A DNA stretch of 64,000 nt from Rhodomicrobium vannielii ATCC 17100 (GCF_000166055.1 NC_014664.1:3193501-3257500); one strand, 5' to 3'. Shown: positions 42,337 to 55,631, numbered from the stretch's first letter. Notes: a model not told the origin generated them from the letters alone. Numbers and translations are program-made.

Positions 42337-44010
42337 ATGAGCCTGTCTTCCGCACCCGTTGTGGCTCCGGACCTGCTTCAGCTCTGCGATGAGGCCGCCG
42401 CCAACGCCGACCGTTTGCTTGCCCGTGCCACCGACAATATCCGCGCCCGCGTCACCGAGAACGGCAAGCTGTCCAACGCGCTGATCGAACGCGAGCAGCA
42501 CGCCGCGCACGGCCTCGCATGGCTCGCGACCTACGCCCAGGCGCTGCGCCAGATGGCGGCTTACGCGCACCGCCTCACCGAGGAGGGCCGCTTCGGCGAG
42601 ACGGAAGCGCTGCTTACGCAGATCGGCGTCGGCGAATATGCGGCGCAGATCCTCGGCGGCATCCCGATGAGCCAGACGGAGATCATCCGCTTCCACGACC
42701 TCGACCTGGAACCGGCCGACAGTGAAGCCTTCGCGACGCCTGCCGTCATGGCGCTCATCAGGGCGAACTCGACGCAAGCCCGCGCGCGGCTCGTCGAGCT
42801 CGTCGAGCAGGCGCAGGGCACCGGCCATTTCGGCGACGGCGGCCTCGACGACACGCTCGAAGCCATGCGCGAGGAGATGCGCCGCTTCGTGGAAGCTGAG
42901 GTGAAGCCCTTCGCGCACGAATGGCACCTCAAGAACGAATACATCCCGCTCGAAACCATCGACAAGATGAACGAGCTTGGCGTGTTCGGCCTCACCATCC
43001 CCGAGGAATTCGGCGGCCTCGGTCTCGGCAAGGAAGCGATGTGCGTCGTCTCCGAGGAATTGTCGCGCGGCTATATCGGCGTCGGCTCGCTTGGCACGCG
43101 CTCGGAGATCGCGGCGGAACTGATCCTCGGCGGCGGCACGCAGGAGCAGAAGGAAGAGTGGCTGCCGAAGCTCGCGAGCGGCGAAGTGCTGCCGACGGCG
43201 GTCTTCACCGAGCCGAACACCGGCTCCGACCTCGCTTCGCTCAAGACGCGCGCGGTGCGCGACGGTGACGTTTACAAGATCACCGGCCAGAAGACGTGGA
43301 TCACGCACCCCGTCCGCGCAGATCTCATGACGGTGCTGACGCGCACCAACCCGGCGGAACCCGGCTACAAGGGCCTGTCGATGTTCCTCGCGGAGAAGCC
43401 GCGCGGCACGGACGCAAACCCGTTCCCGGCCGTGGGTATGTCGGGCGGCGAGATCGAAGTGCTCGGCTATCGCGGCATGAAGGAATACGAGCTTTCGTTC
43501 GACGAATTTGAGGTGCCGGTGTCCGGCCTGCTCGGCGGCGAGGAAGGCCAGGGCTTCAAGCAGCTCATGCAGACATTCGAATCTGCGCGCGTGCAGACGG
43601 CGGCCCGCGCGGTCGGCGTGGCGCAATCGGCGATGGACCTCGCGCTGCGTTATGCGACGGAGCGCGTGCAGTTCGGCAAGACGCTCATCAAGTTCCCGCG
43701 CGTCTCCGACAAGATCGCGATGATGGCGGCCGAAACGATGATCGCGCGCCAGCTGACCTATTTCGCCGCGCGCGAGAAGGACGGCGGGCGTCGCTGCGAC
43801 CTCGAAGCGGGCATGGCGAAGCTGCTCGGTGCGCGCGTGGCGTGGGCGGCGGCCGACAACGCGTTGCAGATCCATGGCGGCAACGGCTTCGCGCTCGAAT
43901 ATCCGGTGAGCCGCGTTCTGTGCGACGCACGCATCCTCAACATCTTCGAGGGCGCGGCGGAAATTCAGGCGCAGGTTATTGCGCGCCGCCTGCTCGAACA
44001 GCGGAACTGA
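42337..44010 (+). CDS. mcd: (2S)-Methylsuccinyl-CoA dehydrogenase
   Basis: 557 aa from ATG 42337, with AAGG upstream. An N-terminal extension of about 160 residues (IEREQHAAHGLAWLATYAQAL...IGVGEYAAQILGGIPMSQTEI), characteristic of Mcd, precedes a complete acyl-CoA dehydrogenase: FGLTIPEEFGGLGLGKEAMC, AVFTEPNTGSDLASLKT (flavin-binding), GYRGMKEYELSFDEFEVP, and RVLCDARILNIFEGAAEIQ with the catalytic Glu region. It oxidises methylsuccinyl-CoA to mesaconyl-CoA, feeding electrons to ETF, in the ethylmalonyl-CoA pathway started by Ccr encoded 2.3 kb upstream. An ordinary acyl-CoA dehydrogenase would be about 380-400 aa, so the extension supports Mcd. Confidence 0.92.
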   Translation: MSLSSAPVVAPDLLQLCDEAAANADRLLARATDNIRARVTENGKLSNALIEREQHAAHGLAWLATYAQALRQMAAYAHRLTEEGRFGETEALLTQIGVGEYAAQILGGIPMSQTEIIRFHDLDLEPADSEAFATPAVMALIRANSTQARARLVELVEQAQGTGHFGDGGLDDTLEAMREEMRRFVEAEVKPFAHEWHLKNEYIPLETIDKMNELGVFGLTIPEEFGGLGLGKEAMCVVSEELSRGYIGVGSLGTRSEIAAELILGGGTQEQKEEWLPKLASGEVLPTAVFTEPNTGSDLASLKTRAVRDGDVYKITGQKTWITHPVRADLMTVLTRTNPAEPGYKGLSMFLAEKPRGTDANPFPAVGMSGGEIEVLGYRGMKEYELSFDEFEVPVSGLLGGEEGQGFKQLMQTFESARVQTAARAVGVAQSAMDLALRYATERVQFGKTLIKFPRVSDKIAMMAAETMIARQLTYFAAREKDGGRRCDLEAGMAKLLGARVAWAAADNALQIHGGNGFALEYPVSRVLCDARILNIFEGAAEIQAQVIARRLLEQRN

Positions 44011-44051
44011 CGCACGGCGCGGTTTCCGCGCGCCTATACGTTGCTTTCAGC

Positions 44052-44083
44052 AGCCCCGGGGCCTCTCGCCTCCGGGGCTTTTC
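44052..44083 (+). terminator. Rho-independent terminator after mcd
   Basis: AGCCCCGG (44052-44059) pairs with CCGGGGCT (44072-44079), followed by TTTTC. A smaller GCGCGG-TTT-CCGCGC hairpin lies at 44017-44031 just after the stop codon. The remaining bases to 44311 hold nothing recognised. Confidence 0.8.
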
Positions 44084-44311
44084 TTTGCGCCATGCGAGGT
44101 GGAACGTGTCGTCGCCCTGCGCTTCGCGTCGCAATCAACTGCGTTCAAACAGCGCGGCTCATCAACTGTCACGTTCCTGTAACGCGCCGGGCGCTTGCTT
44201 TTTAGTGGAGGCCAGCACGCGGCCATATGGCAGCGTTGACTAAGCCGCCATACCTCAATTCTCGCCGCCAGCGTAAGCTTATGCCAAGCGGCCTCGTCAT
44301 CGAGAGTGTGC

Positions 44312-44935
44312 ATGCTCCTTCCAAACCTTGGCACACCAGTCTTTCATACCGTCTCGATTGCCGATCTTCGGCCTACGCAAATGACCGTCGGGCGACGGGA
44401 GGTCGAAAGCCGCGCCGCCCGGCTTGAGATGATGGCGCGGGACGAGCGCAACCGATATCTGGCCAAGCATGCCATCCCGGTCGTGAAGGGGCCGAAAGGA
44501 CGGCTTTTTGCGATTGACCGTCACCATTTGCTCGCGGCGCTTCTTATGGCGGGCGCGCGGGAAGTGCCGGTGAGGCCGGTTTTCGACTTCCGAGACATCG
44601 ACAACGGCGCGTTTTTCGAGGTTATGGACAGCCTCGGCCTTCTGCACCCGTTCGACGATGAAGGGTGTCGGCGCGAGTATGACGACATTCCGCCGAGGAT
44701 CGACGACATGATCGACGACCCCTTCCGCAGCCTTGCGGGAGCGCTGCGGCGCGAGGGAGCGTACTCGAAGGACAGGACGCCGTTCAGCGAATTTCTCTGG
44801 GCTGATTTTCTGCGGCGCCGGATCGAGCGCGTCAAGGTGGAGACGCAGTTCGAGACGGCGCTTGCTCCGGCTTTAGAACTTGCGGGCCGCAGCGAGGCGC
44901 GAGACTTGCCGGGCTGGCACGCGAACGGCGCGTAG
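44312..44935 (+). CDS. ParB-like nuclease-fold protein (ParBc_2 type)
   Basis: 207 aa from ATG 44312; GTG 44306 is possible. FHTVSIADLRPTQMTVGRREVE opens the domain, followed by IPVVKGPKGRLFAIDRHHLLAALLMAGAREVPV with the DRHH motif of the ParB/sulfiredoxin fold. This stand-alone group (ParBc_2) lacks the HTH and dimer domains of chromosome-segregation ParB and is not next to parA, so a role in segregation is unlikely. The C-terminal half (WADFLRRRIERVKVETQFET) is specific to the group. Proposed activity is nucleotide binding or nuclease; unproven. Confidence 0.85.
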   Translation: MLLPNLGTPVFHTVSIADLRPTQMTVGRREVESRAARLEMMARDERNRYLAKHAIPVVKGPKGRLFAIDRHHLLAALLMAGAREVPVRPVFDFRDIDNGAFFEVMDSLGLLHPFDDEGCRREYDDIPPRIDDMIDDPFRSLAGALRREGAYSKDRTPFSEFLWADFLRRRIERVKVETQFETALAPALELAGRSEARDLPGWHANGA

Positions 44936-45101
44936 TGCTCTGGCGGCCTGCCGTTATTCAGGCGAATTCCGCGCGGTACCTCGAAGCCGTTTTCAATTGC
45001 CTCATCGGCTCGCGGGCGACTAGATCAGCCTGAAAAACCACAGCGTCGAGCCGCGTGATTCACGCACGTGTATCTCAGCGCATCGATCTCAGGACATCCC
45101 A

Positions 45102-46034
45102 ATGCCCATCACGAGCGGCGGTAAAGCTACCGCCATCGGCGTTCTCGCCATTCCGCTCTGGGCGCTGCTGCCCACGCTGACGGTGCTCGCGGGCGCGATC
45201 CCGCCGCTGGAACTCGTAGCGCTCACCTTCACCATAGGCGCGCTGGCGGGCTTCGTCTGGCTGGCGGCGAACACGTCCGCGCGGCGCGGCCTCGGCGCGC
45301 TTGGCTGGAAGCCGGTCGCGCTCGGCGTGGCGGCGTTCTTCGTCGATCATTTCGCGTTCTTCCTCGCGATGCAGAACGCGCCCGCCGTGGAAGCAAGCCT
45401 CGTCAATTATCTCTGGCCGGTGCTGATCGTGATGTTTTCCACGATGCTGCCCGCGCGCGCTACAGCGGGAAAGCTGACGGTTTGGCATATCTCCGGCGTG
45501 TCGATGGCGTTCGCCGGGGCCGCGCTCGCAATCACCGGCGGCGCGGCGCTGTCGCTTGGCGGCAACGCGTTCGGCTATGCGATGGCCGTGACGGCTGCGC
45601 TGACATGGTCGAGCTATTCGGTACTGACGCGGCTGTTTCGCGGCGTGCCGAGCGCGGCCGTTTCGGTCTATTGCCTTGGCACGGCGGTGCTGGCGTGGGG
45701 TGCGCATCTGGCGCTCGAAGACTTCGTGATGCCTGCGCCGGGCATGCAGCTTTTCGCGATCCTGGCGCTCGGCGCAGGGCCGATCGGCCTTGCCTTCTAT
45801 GTGTGGGACTACGGCTGCAAGCACGGCGACCTGCGCACGCTCGGCGTGCTCGCCTATTTCTCGCCGCTGCTGTCGACGGCTCTTTTGACCGCAACAGGGC
45901 TCGGCCCGTCGAAGCCCGCGCTCTGGGTGGCGGCGCTTCTCATCACCGGCGGCGCCATTCTGGCCAGCCGCGACGCGCTGCGGACGATGCGCGGAGTGCG
46001 GCGCGCCCCTGCATCGGTTTCAGCGATGGATTAA
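45102..46034 (+). CDS. EamA/DMT-family exporter (YddG-like)
   Basis: 310 aa with ten hydrophobic segments in two EamA repeats (about residues 10-145 and 155-290). FFVDHFAFFLAMQNAPAVEASLVNYLWPVLIV and FYVWDYGCKHGDLRTLGVLAYFSPLLST are the conserved half-repeat ends; the AxxA-LxNYLWP form is characteristic of the YddG aromatic amino-acid exporter branch. Located in the inner membrane; substrate inferred only. Its stop codon overlaps that of the convergent histidine phosphatase gene. Confidence 0.9.
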   Translation: MPITSGGKATAIGVLAIPLWALLPTLTVLAGAIPPLELVALTFTIGALAGFVWLAANTSARRGLGALGWKPVALGVAAFFVDHFAFFLAMQNAPAVEASLVNYLWPVLIVMFSTMLPARATAGKLTVWHISGVSMAFAGAALAITGGAALSLGGNAFGYAMAVTAALTWSSYSVLTRLFRGVPSAAVSVYCLGTAVLAWGAHLALEDFVMPAPGMQLFAILALGAGPIGLAFYVWDYGCKHGDLRTLGVLAYFSPLLSTALLTATGLGPSKPALWVAALLITGGAILASRDALRTMRGVRRAPASVSAMD

Positions 46035-46681
46035 AGCAAGGCGGCAAGTTCGCCCGGTTTCACGTTCCATAGCAGCACGCTCCACGCGTCGCCTTCAAGT
46101 CGAAGCGCGCAGACATGGCCCGTCGCGACCTTGAGGCTGGCGTCCGTGGCGGCGGCCTCGAACGCGCCGGGCACGAGCTTGAGGAAGTAGCGCAGGACGC
46201 CGTTGCTCGTCACGAACAGCGCGGCGTCGCCTGCCCCGGCATTGCGCGTGGCTTCGTCGGCCAGCGCCGACGCCCTCGCGTCGATAGCGTAAGTGCATGG
46301 CAGCCATCCGGCGGAGATAGGCCAGACGCCGCGTTCGTTCCACGCCGCAAGCCCGGCCGCGCCACCGGAGGCCTCGATCTCTTCGGAGCTTTTCCCTTCC
46401 CAGTCGCCGTAGTCGATCTCGCGCAGGCGGTCGTCAATGTCCACAGGCGCGGACAAGCCAGCGGTCGCTGCGGCGATTTCCGCGTGCTCGCGCGTGCGTG
46501 CGAGCGGCCCGGCAGCGATGCGACGGATGCGCGGCGCGAAAGGCTTCAGAGCCTCGCCGAGCGCCGCCGCCTGCTCACGGCCTTTCGCGGTCAGCGGCAG
46601 ATCGGTGCGCGCGCCCACCCAGACGGGCTTTTCGCCCGCCTCGAAGGTGTTGCCATGCCGAGCGAGAATAAGAAGCATCAC
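46031..46681 (-). CDS. Histidine phosphatase (phosphoglycerate mutase-like) family protein
   Basis: 216 aa. The phosphoacceptor motif is LILARHGNT (His9 of RHG), with the second Arg/Glu pair in GPLARTREHAEI and LREIDYGDWEGKSSEE, and the late His replaced in context VTSNGVLRYFL (the usual SHGGxxR is SNGVLR here). Loss of that second histidine may reduce or alter activity. The family covers cobalamin, sugar and protein phosphatases, so the substrate is unknown. Its 3' end overlaps the EamA gene tail to tail. The following 256 bp to kdsB show no gene. Confidence 0.85.
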   Translation of the reverse strand: MMLLILARHGNTFEAGEKPVWVGARTDLPLTAKGREQAAALGEALKPFAPRIRRIAAGPLARTREHAEIAAATAGLSAPVDIDDRLREIDYGDWEGKSSEEIEASGGAAGLAAWNERGVWPISAGWLPCTYAIDARASALADEATRNAGAGDAALFVTSNGVLRYFLKLVPGAFEAAATDASLKVATGHVCALRLEGDAWSVLLWNVKPGELAALL

Positions 46682-46937
46682 GCATGCCCTCCGGACACGC
46701 CGCGACCGGCTTCGCCCGAATCGCGGAATTGTCGATCAATGCCAGGTGCCAGCCTGTCGTTGGGCCGCCAAAAACAGCCGCCAGCGCTTCAAACGTAGCA
46801 GGAGCTGCGCCTTACGAAAAGCGGGGAGCGGAAAAGTTGACTGCGGCCCGCCGCCCCGCCCGCAGGCGCCGTTCTTGCGAAAGCGCTGCGAGCGCGGTGA
46901 GCGACGCCTTCAGGTTTTCGCGGGAATGCGTGACGAG

Positions 46938-47726
46938 CTAGCGCAGCGTTGGCACGAGTTCGCCCTCGCGCGCGATGATCGCCTCGGCGACGGGCACATC
47001 GCCCGGCGCGTCGATGGAAGAATGCGTTCGGCCGCGATAGTCCACCACGGCGATGCGCACCGTCATGCCGTTTTCCAGCGCGCGGAGCTGCTCAAGCTGT
47101 TCGGTTTGTTCGAGCGGCGTCGGCGCGAGTGAGACATAGCGCGAGAGCGCGGCCTTGCGATAGCCGTACAGACCGATGTGCCGGTAAATCCCGCCGTGTC
47201 CTTCCGTGCGGATGTGCGGGATTACGGCCTTCGAGAAGTAGAGCGCGTTGCGGCGCAGGTTGAATGTGACCGTCGTGCCGGTGGCCGGACGCTCTTTCTT
47301 GTGGGCAAGGAATTCCTCCAGCGCCGGTCCCCGAAGGCGCACGGCGGGCGTCACGATTTCCGGCGTCGGGTCGATGATCATCTCGTCGATCATCGCTTCC
47401 AGCACCCAGGGCGGCGTTAACGGCGCATCGCCCTGAAGGTTCAGGATGATGTCCTCGCGGATATGCGCGCGACCGACCGCCTCGTGCACGCGCTCAGTGC
47501 CGTTCGCGCAGTCGGGTGAGGTGAGCGCAACCTCGGCGCCGAAGGCCAGCGCGTGCTCGCGGATGCGTTCGTCGTCGGTGGCGATGACCACGCGCGACGC
47601 CTGCTTCACGCTCGACGCTATGCGCCAGACGCGCTCAAGCATGGAGATGCCGGAAAGGAGGCACAGCGGTTTGCCGGGGAAACGCGTAGACGCGTATCGT
47701 GCCGGAATGACGATGGCGGCGGTCAT
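46938..47726 (-). CDS. kdsB: 3-deoxy-manno-octulosonate cytidylyltransferase (CMP-KDO synthetase)
   Basis: 262 aa. The N-terminal nucleotide loop is VIPARYASTRFPGKPLCLL; VVIATDDERIREHA, NGTERVHEA (TSxxxxxGTER type) and NLQGDAPL (usually NxQGDEP; Asp and neighbouring residues bind metal) follow, then the sugar-binding YRHIGLYGYRKAAL. It activates KDO with CTP for the inner core of lipopolysaccharide. The usual QGDEP reads QGDAP, a substitution of the glutamate worth noting. The gene is translationally coupled (ATGA overlap) to an upstream SDR gene. Confidence 0.93.
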   Translation of the reverse strand: MTAAIVIPARYASTRFPGKPLCLLSGISMLERVWRIASSVKQASRVVIATDDERIREHALAFGAEVALTSPDCANGTERVHEAVGRAHIREDIILNLQGDAPLTPPWVLEAMIDEMIIDPTPEIVTPAVRLRGPALEEFLAHKKERPATGTTVTFNLRRNALYFSKAVIPHIRTEGHGGIYRHIGLYGYRKAALSRYVSLAPTPLEQTEQLEQLRALENGMTVRIAVVDYRGRTHSSIDAPGDVPVAEAIIAREGELVPTLR

Positions 47727-48562
47727 GATGGCTCGTTATCTGAAGTGCCCGGTTCCTCCGAGCGGAAGGTCTTCGATTGACGGCCAACCATGCCAAGCGC
47801 GACGCTTTCGGGCAAGACTTTCATGAGCGCGGAAATCTGCTTCGCCCGGCGGCCCACGACGACAATGGGCTTGCCCGCCATCACGCCGTCATATCCCGCG
47901 ACCGCAACTTCCGCCGAAGTGGACCACCACGCCTTGCCGTATTTCGACACCTTGTCGCGCGTTCCGATCACGTCGTGGAACTCGGTGTAAGTGAAGCCGG
48001 GGCAAAGCGCGGTCGTGAGCACGTTCGCGCGGCGATTTTCGAGAAGCAGCGATTCCGAGAAGCGAATGAGGAACGCCTTCGACGCGCCGTAAAGCGTGTG
48101 ACCAGCCGCACCGGGAATCAGCCCCGCGAGCGACGCAACGTTGATGATGCGTCCGAAGCGCCGCTGCACCATCGGCGGAAGCAGCACATGCGCGAGTTCG
48201 CACGGCACGGTGACCATGACGCGCAGGAAGCGCTCCTGATCGGCCCAAGCGGTCTTTGCGTAATGGCCGGGAACGCTGAAGCCCGCGTTGTTCACGAGCC
48301 CGTCCACCGTCAGCACGCGCCGGTCGCTGATCGCGGCGACGAGCTTGTCCACGCTGTCGGGCGCGGCCAGATCCTGCTCGATGGCGATGGCGCCGACCTT
48401 ATATTTAGCCTCGATCTCGACGGCGAGCGCTTCGAGCCGGTCGAGGCGGCGCGCGGTCAGGATCACATTCCAGCCCTTCGCCGCGAAAACCTTGGCGAAC
48501 GCCTTGCCGATGCCCGCCGATGCTCCCGTTACAAGGACCGTGCGGCCCCGTACGTTTTCCAT
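47723..48562 (-). CDS. Short-chain dehydrogenase/reductase (classical SDR)
   Basis: 279 aa from the ATG at 48562 (MENVRGRTVLVTGASAGIGK); the frame continues upstream without homology. Nucleotide-binding TGASAGIG, NNAG (LVNNAGFSVPG), catalytic Ser in INVASLAG and Tyr-Lys in YGASKAF are all present. TARRLDRLEALAVEI with Arg after the second strand suggests NADP(H) preference. It belongs to the DltE/YqjQ-like group of unassigned oxidoreductases. Its stop overlaps the kdsB start by four bases; a link to LPS precursor synthesis is possible but not established. Confidence 0.88.
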   Translation of the reverse strand: MENVRGRTVLVTGASAGIGKAFAKVFAAKGWNVILTARRLDRLEALAVEIEAKYKVGAIAIEQDLAAPDSVDKLVAAISDRRVLTVDGLVNNAGFSVPGHYAKTAWADQERFLRVMVTVPCELAHVLLPPMVQRRFGRIINVASLAGLIPGAAGHTLYGASKAFLIRFSESLLLENRRANVLTTALCPGFTYTEFHDVIGTRDKVSKYGKAWWSTSAEVAVAGYDGVMAGKPIVVVGRRAKQISALMKVLPESVALGMVGRQSKTFRSEEPGTSDNEPS

Positions 48563-48681
48563 ATCGCTTCCCCGTAGTTTCCCCGTCGTTGCCAACAGTG
48601 CCGAAAAGCGAGGGATGCGGCAACCGCGCGAAACGCCGTCAGCGAAGGAAAGGCTTGGCTTTTCCTGTTCGATGCTGATGA

Positions 48682-49560
<879 letters not shown>

Positions 49561-49572
49561 GGAGTGCAGCGC

Positions 49573-50244
49573 ATGGACGCGATGACGGTTGAGCTTCAGG
49601 CAAGGCGGAAGGCGTGCCTTATCCGCTTCGTTGCGGGCCTCGGCGTGGTGGCGGCAATCGTCGTCTTCGGCTTTTTCTTCGTCGACCGGCAAATCGCGGG
49701 GCTGCTCCGGCCACAATACTACGGCGATCCGTTCTTCGTGGCGCTGACCTTTATCGCGAAGCCGCTCGCGCCCGCCGCCGCCCTGATTCTCGCCCTTATC
49801 GCCACGCGAAATTACCTGCGCGGCGGTTCGCTGACCGCGCGCGAAGATGAGATGCTGCGCCTCTCGCTCGCTATCGTGGTGTCGGCGGCGCTCGCCGTTC
49901 AACTGAAGATCCTGTTCGGCCGCGCGTGGCCGGAGACGTGGGTGAACAACAACCCGTCCTGGTTCGCAAATGGCGTCTATGGCTTCTTCCCGTTGACCGA
50001 CAGCCGGGGTTACGCTTCCTTCCCGTCGGGGCACACCACTGTGGTTGCGGCCCTTGCCGGGGCGGTCTGGCGCCTCTGGCCGAAGCTACGGTTTGTGGGG
50101 GTGATCGCGACGGTGCTTGTCGGCATCGGCCTTCTCGGCGCGACATATCACTGGTTTTCGGATATCGTCGCGGGGGCGGTGCTCGGCTTCGTGACGGGAC
50201 TCGCCGCCGCCAGCATCGGCAAGACTCAGCCGGACGCTTTATAG
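49573..50244 (+). CDS. PAP2-superfamily membrane phosphatase, atypical motifs
   Basis: 223 aa from ATG 49573, behind AAGGAG. Five or six membrane segments. Motif C2 is intact (YASFPSGHTT with its His), and motif C3 keeps HWFSD. In C1, KxxFGRxRP reads KILFGRAWPE with Trp instead of the second Arg, and the SR of C3 is replaced by GL in GLLGATYHWFSD. WPETWVNNNPSWFANGVYGF after C1 marks a recognisable subgroup. It may dephosphorylate a lipid phosphate in the periplasm, but the missing Arg residues make activity uncertain. Its last 19 bases overlap the 3' end of the opposing His-rich gene. Confidence 0.87.
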   Translation: MDAMTVELQARRKACLIRFVAGLGVVAAIVVFGFFFVDRQIAGLLRPQYYGDPFFVALTFIAKPLAPAAALILALIATRNYLRGGSLTAREDEMLRLSLAIVVSAALAVQLKILFGRAWPETWVNNNPSWFANGVYGFFPLTDSRGYASFPSGHTTVVAALAGAVWRLWPKLRFVGVIATVLVGIGLLGATYHWFSDIVAGAVLGFVTGLAAASIGKTQPDAL

Positions 50245-50465
50245 AGATACGGAATCAGGATGAACCCCGCGAGCGCGACAAGCGAAAGCGCGGTGCCGAT
50301 CACCACGAGCGCGTGCGGCCTGCCAAATCCGCGCCTCTTGCGGAGCGGTGGCTCGCCGGGGAAATCGCCGCTCTCGAAGCGCGCGGCTTTTTCCTCGTTA
50401 TGCCGCGTTTCGTGATGCGCGTGATGGTGGGGTCGATGTGTCGTATGAGGCGTCGGGTCGGTCAT
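50226..50465 (-). CDS. Small His-rich single-pass membrane protein
   Basis: 79 aa from the ATG at 50465, with AAGGAAG eight bases upstream. The N-terminus is His-rich and hydrophilic (MTDPTPHTTHRPHHHAHHET, nine His in the first 24 residues), then a basic linker (PPLRKRRGFGRPH), then one hydrophobic segment (ALVVIGTALSLVALAGFILI) and a short tail. The likely topology is His-tail in the cytoplasm by the positive-inside rule. Function unknown; metal binding by the tail is plausible. It overlaps the 3' end of the PAP2 gene on the other strand by 19 bp. Confidence 0.65.
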   Translation of the reverse strand: MTDPTPHTTHRPHHHAHHETRHNEEKAARFESGDFPGEPPLRKRRGFGRPHALVVIGTALSLVALAGFILIPYLYKASG

Positions 50466-50640
50466 GGCGGAGCTTCCTTTCCGATGCACACGGAATGCGC
50501 TCGCTCGCCCGGTGTTCCAAAAAGGGATTTGCCGAAGCTTGGCTTTTTACGAATGGCATTAACGCGGGTGCGAAATTCGTTCTTCGCGGCAACACGAAAC
50601 GAAAGATGAGCAAACGGCCGAAAATAAACCAAATTTGAGC

Positions 50641-50669
50641 TTGACGGCCCAAGCCCACGCCCCTATTTT
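50641..50669 (+). promoter_or_regulatory. Probable promoter of the str (rpsL) operon
   Basis: TTGACG (50641-50646) and TATTTT (50664-50669) with a 17-bp spacer, preceded by an AT-rich stretch. A transcript from about 50676 would have a leader of roughly 190 nt before rpsL. The rest of the 50466-50867 gap shows no other gene. Confidence 0.65.
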
Positions 50670-50867
50670 GCGCACACTCTGGTGGCAGGTCGTAAGCAGT
50701 TTTCGCGCGCTGAAGCGTGCTTTCGCTTAAACACTGCCGCGAAGACACCGGACAACCTTATTCCCGAGACCCAAGAGGCAATGCCTCCGAAGTCTTTTCG
50801 TCTTCATCGGACTGGAAGGCGGAAATTTCCGTCCCTGGTCCCTACGCCGTTTGATTTGGAAGCGTTG

Positions 50868-51239
<372 letters not shown>

Positions 51240-51254
51240 GACTGAGGATTTTAA

Positions 51255-51728
<474 letters not shown>

Positions 51729-51755
51729 AGAATTAGAGACGGCAAAGGCTTGGTC

Positions 51756-53831
<2,076 letters not shown>

Positions 53832-53906
53832 TAGGGCAACAAAGTCAGGAGCTTTAGACCGACCTAGTCTCTAGTTCGGGATGAAAGAGGAAGAACGGAG
53901 AGCCAC

Positions 53907-55097
<1,191 letters not shown>

Positions 55098-55113
55098 TTA
55101 TTAAAGGGACGAC

Positions 55114-55141
55114 GGAGCGGGCGCTCCAAGAACGGAGCGCC
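55114..55141 (+). promoter_or_regulatory. Competing hairpins between tuf and rpsJ
   Basis: GCTCC at 55123-55127 can pair either backwards with GGAGC (55114-55118, loop GGGC) or, as part of GGCGCTCC (55120-55127), forwards with GGAGCGCC (55134-55141, loop AAGAAC). The two are mutually exclusive. The second, 8-bp stem is followed by TCTTCTATT, so it could act as a partial terminator and the first as an antiterminator at the start of the S10 cluster. Confidence 0.55.
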
Positions 55142-55161
55142 TCTTCTATTGGGAGTTTGAT

Positions 55162-55470
55162 ATGGCAGGCCAAACCATTCGCATCCGGCTGAAGGCGTTC
55201 GACCACCGCGTGCTCGACGCCTCCACGAAGGAGATTGTCAATACCGCGAAGCGGACGGGTGCGGATGTGCACGGGCCGATCCCGCTCCCGACACGCATCG
55301 AGCGGTACACCGTGAACCGCTCGCCGCACATCGACAAGAAGAGCCGCGAGCAGTTCGAAATGCGCACCCACAAGCGCCTGATCGATATCGTCGATCCGAC
55401 TCCGCAGACGGTTGATGCGCTCATGAAGCTCGACCTCGCGGCGGGCGTGGATGTTGAGATCAAGCTTTAG
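55162..55470 (+). CDS. rpsJ: 30S ribosomal protein S10
   Basis: 102 aa, beginning [20 protein letters not shown] and with the [20 protein letters not shown] end. S10 is part of the 30S head and also serves as NusE in transcription antitermination. GGGAG precedes the ATG. It is first of the S10 cluster; an unusually long 161-bp spacer separates it from rplC. Confidence 0.98.
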   Translation: MAGQTIRIRLKAFDHRVLDASTKEIVNTAKRTGADVHGPIPLPTRIERYTVNRSPHIDKKSREQFEMRTHKRLIDIVDPTPQTVDALMKLDLAAGVDVEIKL

Positions 55471-55631
55471 CGCCTGTCGCTGAAGGTTTTATGACGCTGC
55501 ACCCCCGATAGCGGGAAATTGGGCCGAGCCCGCGCAGCACGTTGGATACGCCGACCGCAGGAGCGGATGGCGGGAGTTGAACAAAGGATTCAGCCGCTTT
55601 CGATGGCGGCGAAGGAAACTGAGGCAGACCG
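55471..55631 (+). other. 161-nt structured spacer between rpsJ and rplC
   Basis: No ORF with ribosome-binding site fits. Small hairpins are visible: GGGC-CGA-GCCC near 55521-55531, CCGC-AGGA-GCGG near 55555-55565, and GCCGC-TTTCGATG-GCGGC near 55592-55610 directly before the rplC ribosome-binding site. This may be a regulatory leader for the rplC-proximal genes. Confidence 0.5.
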
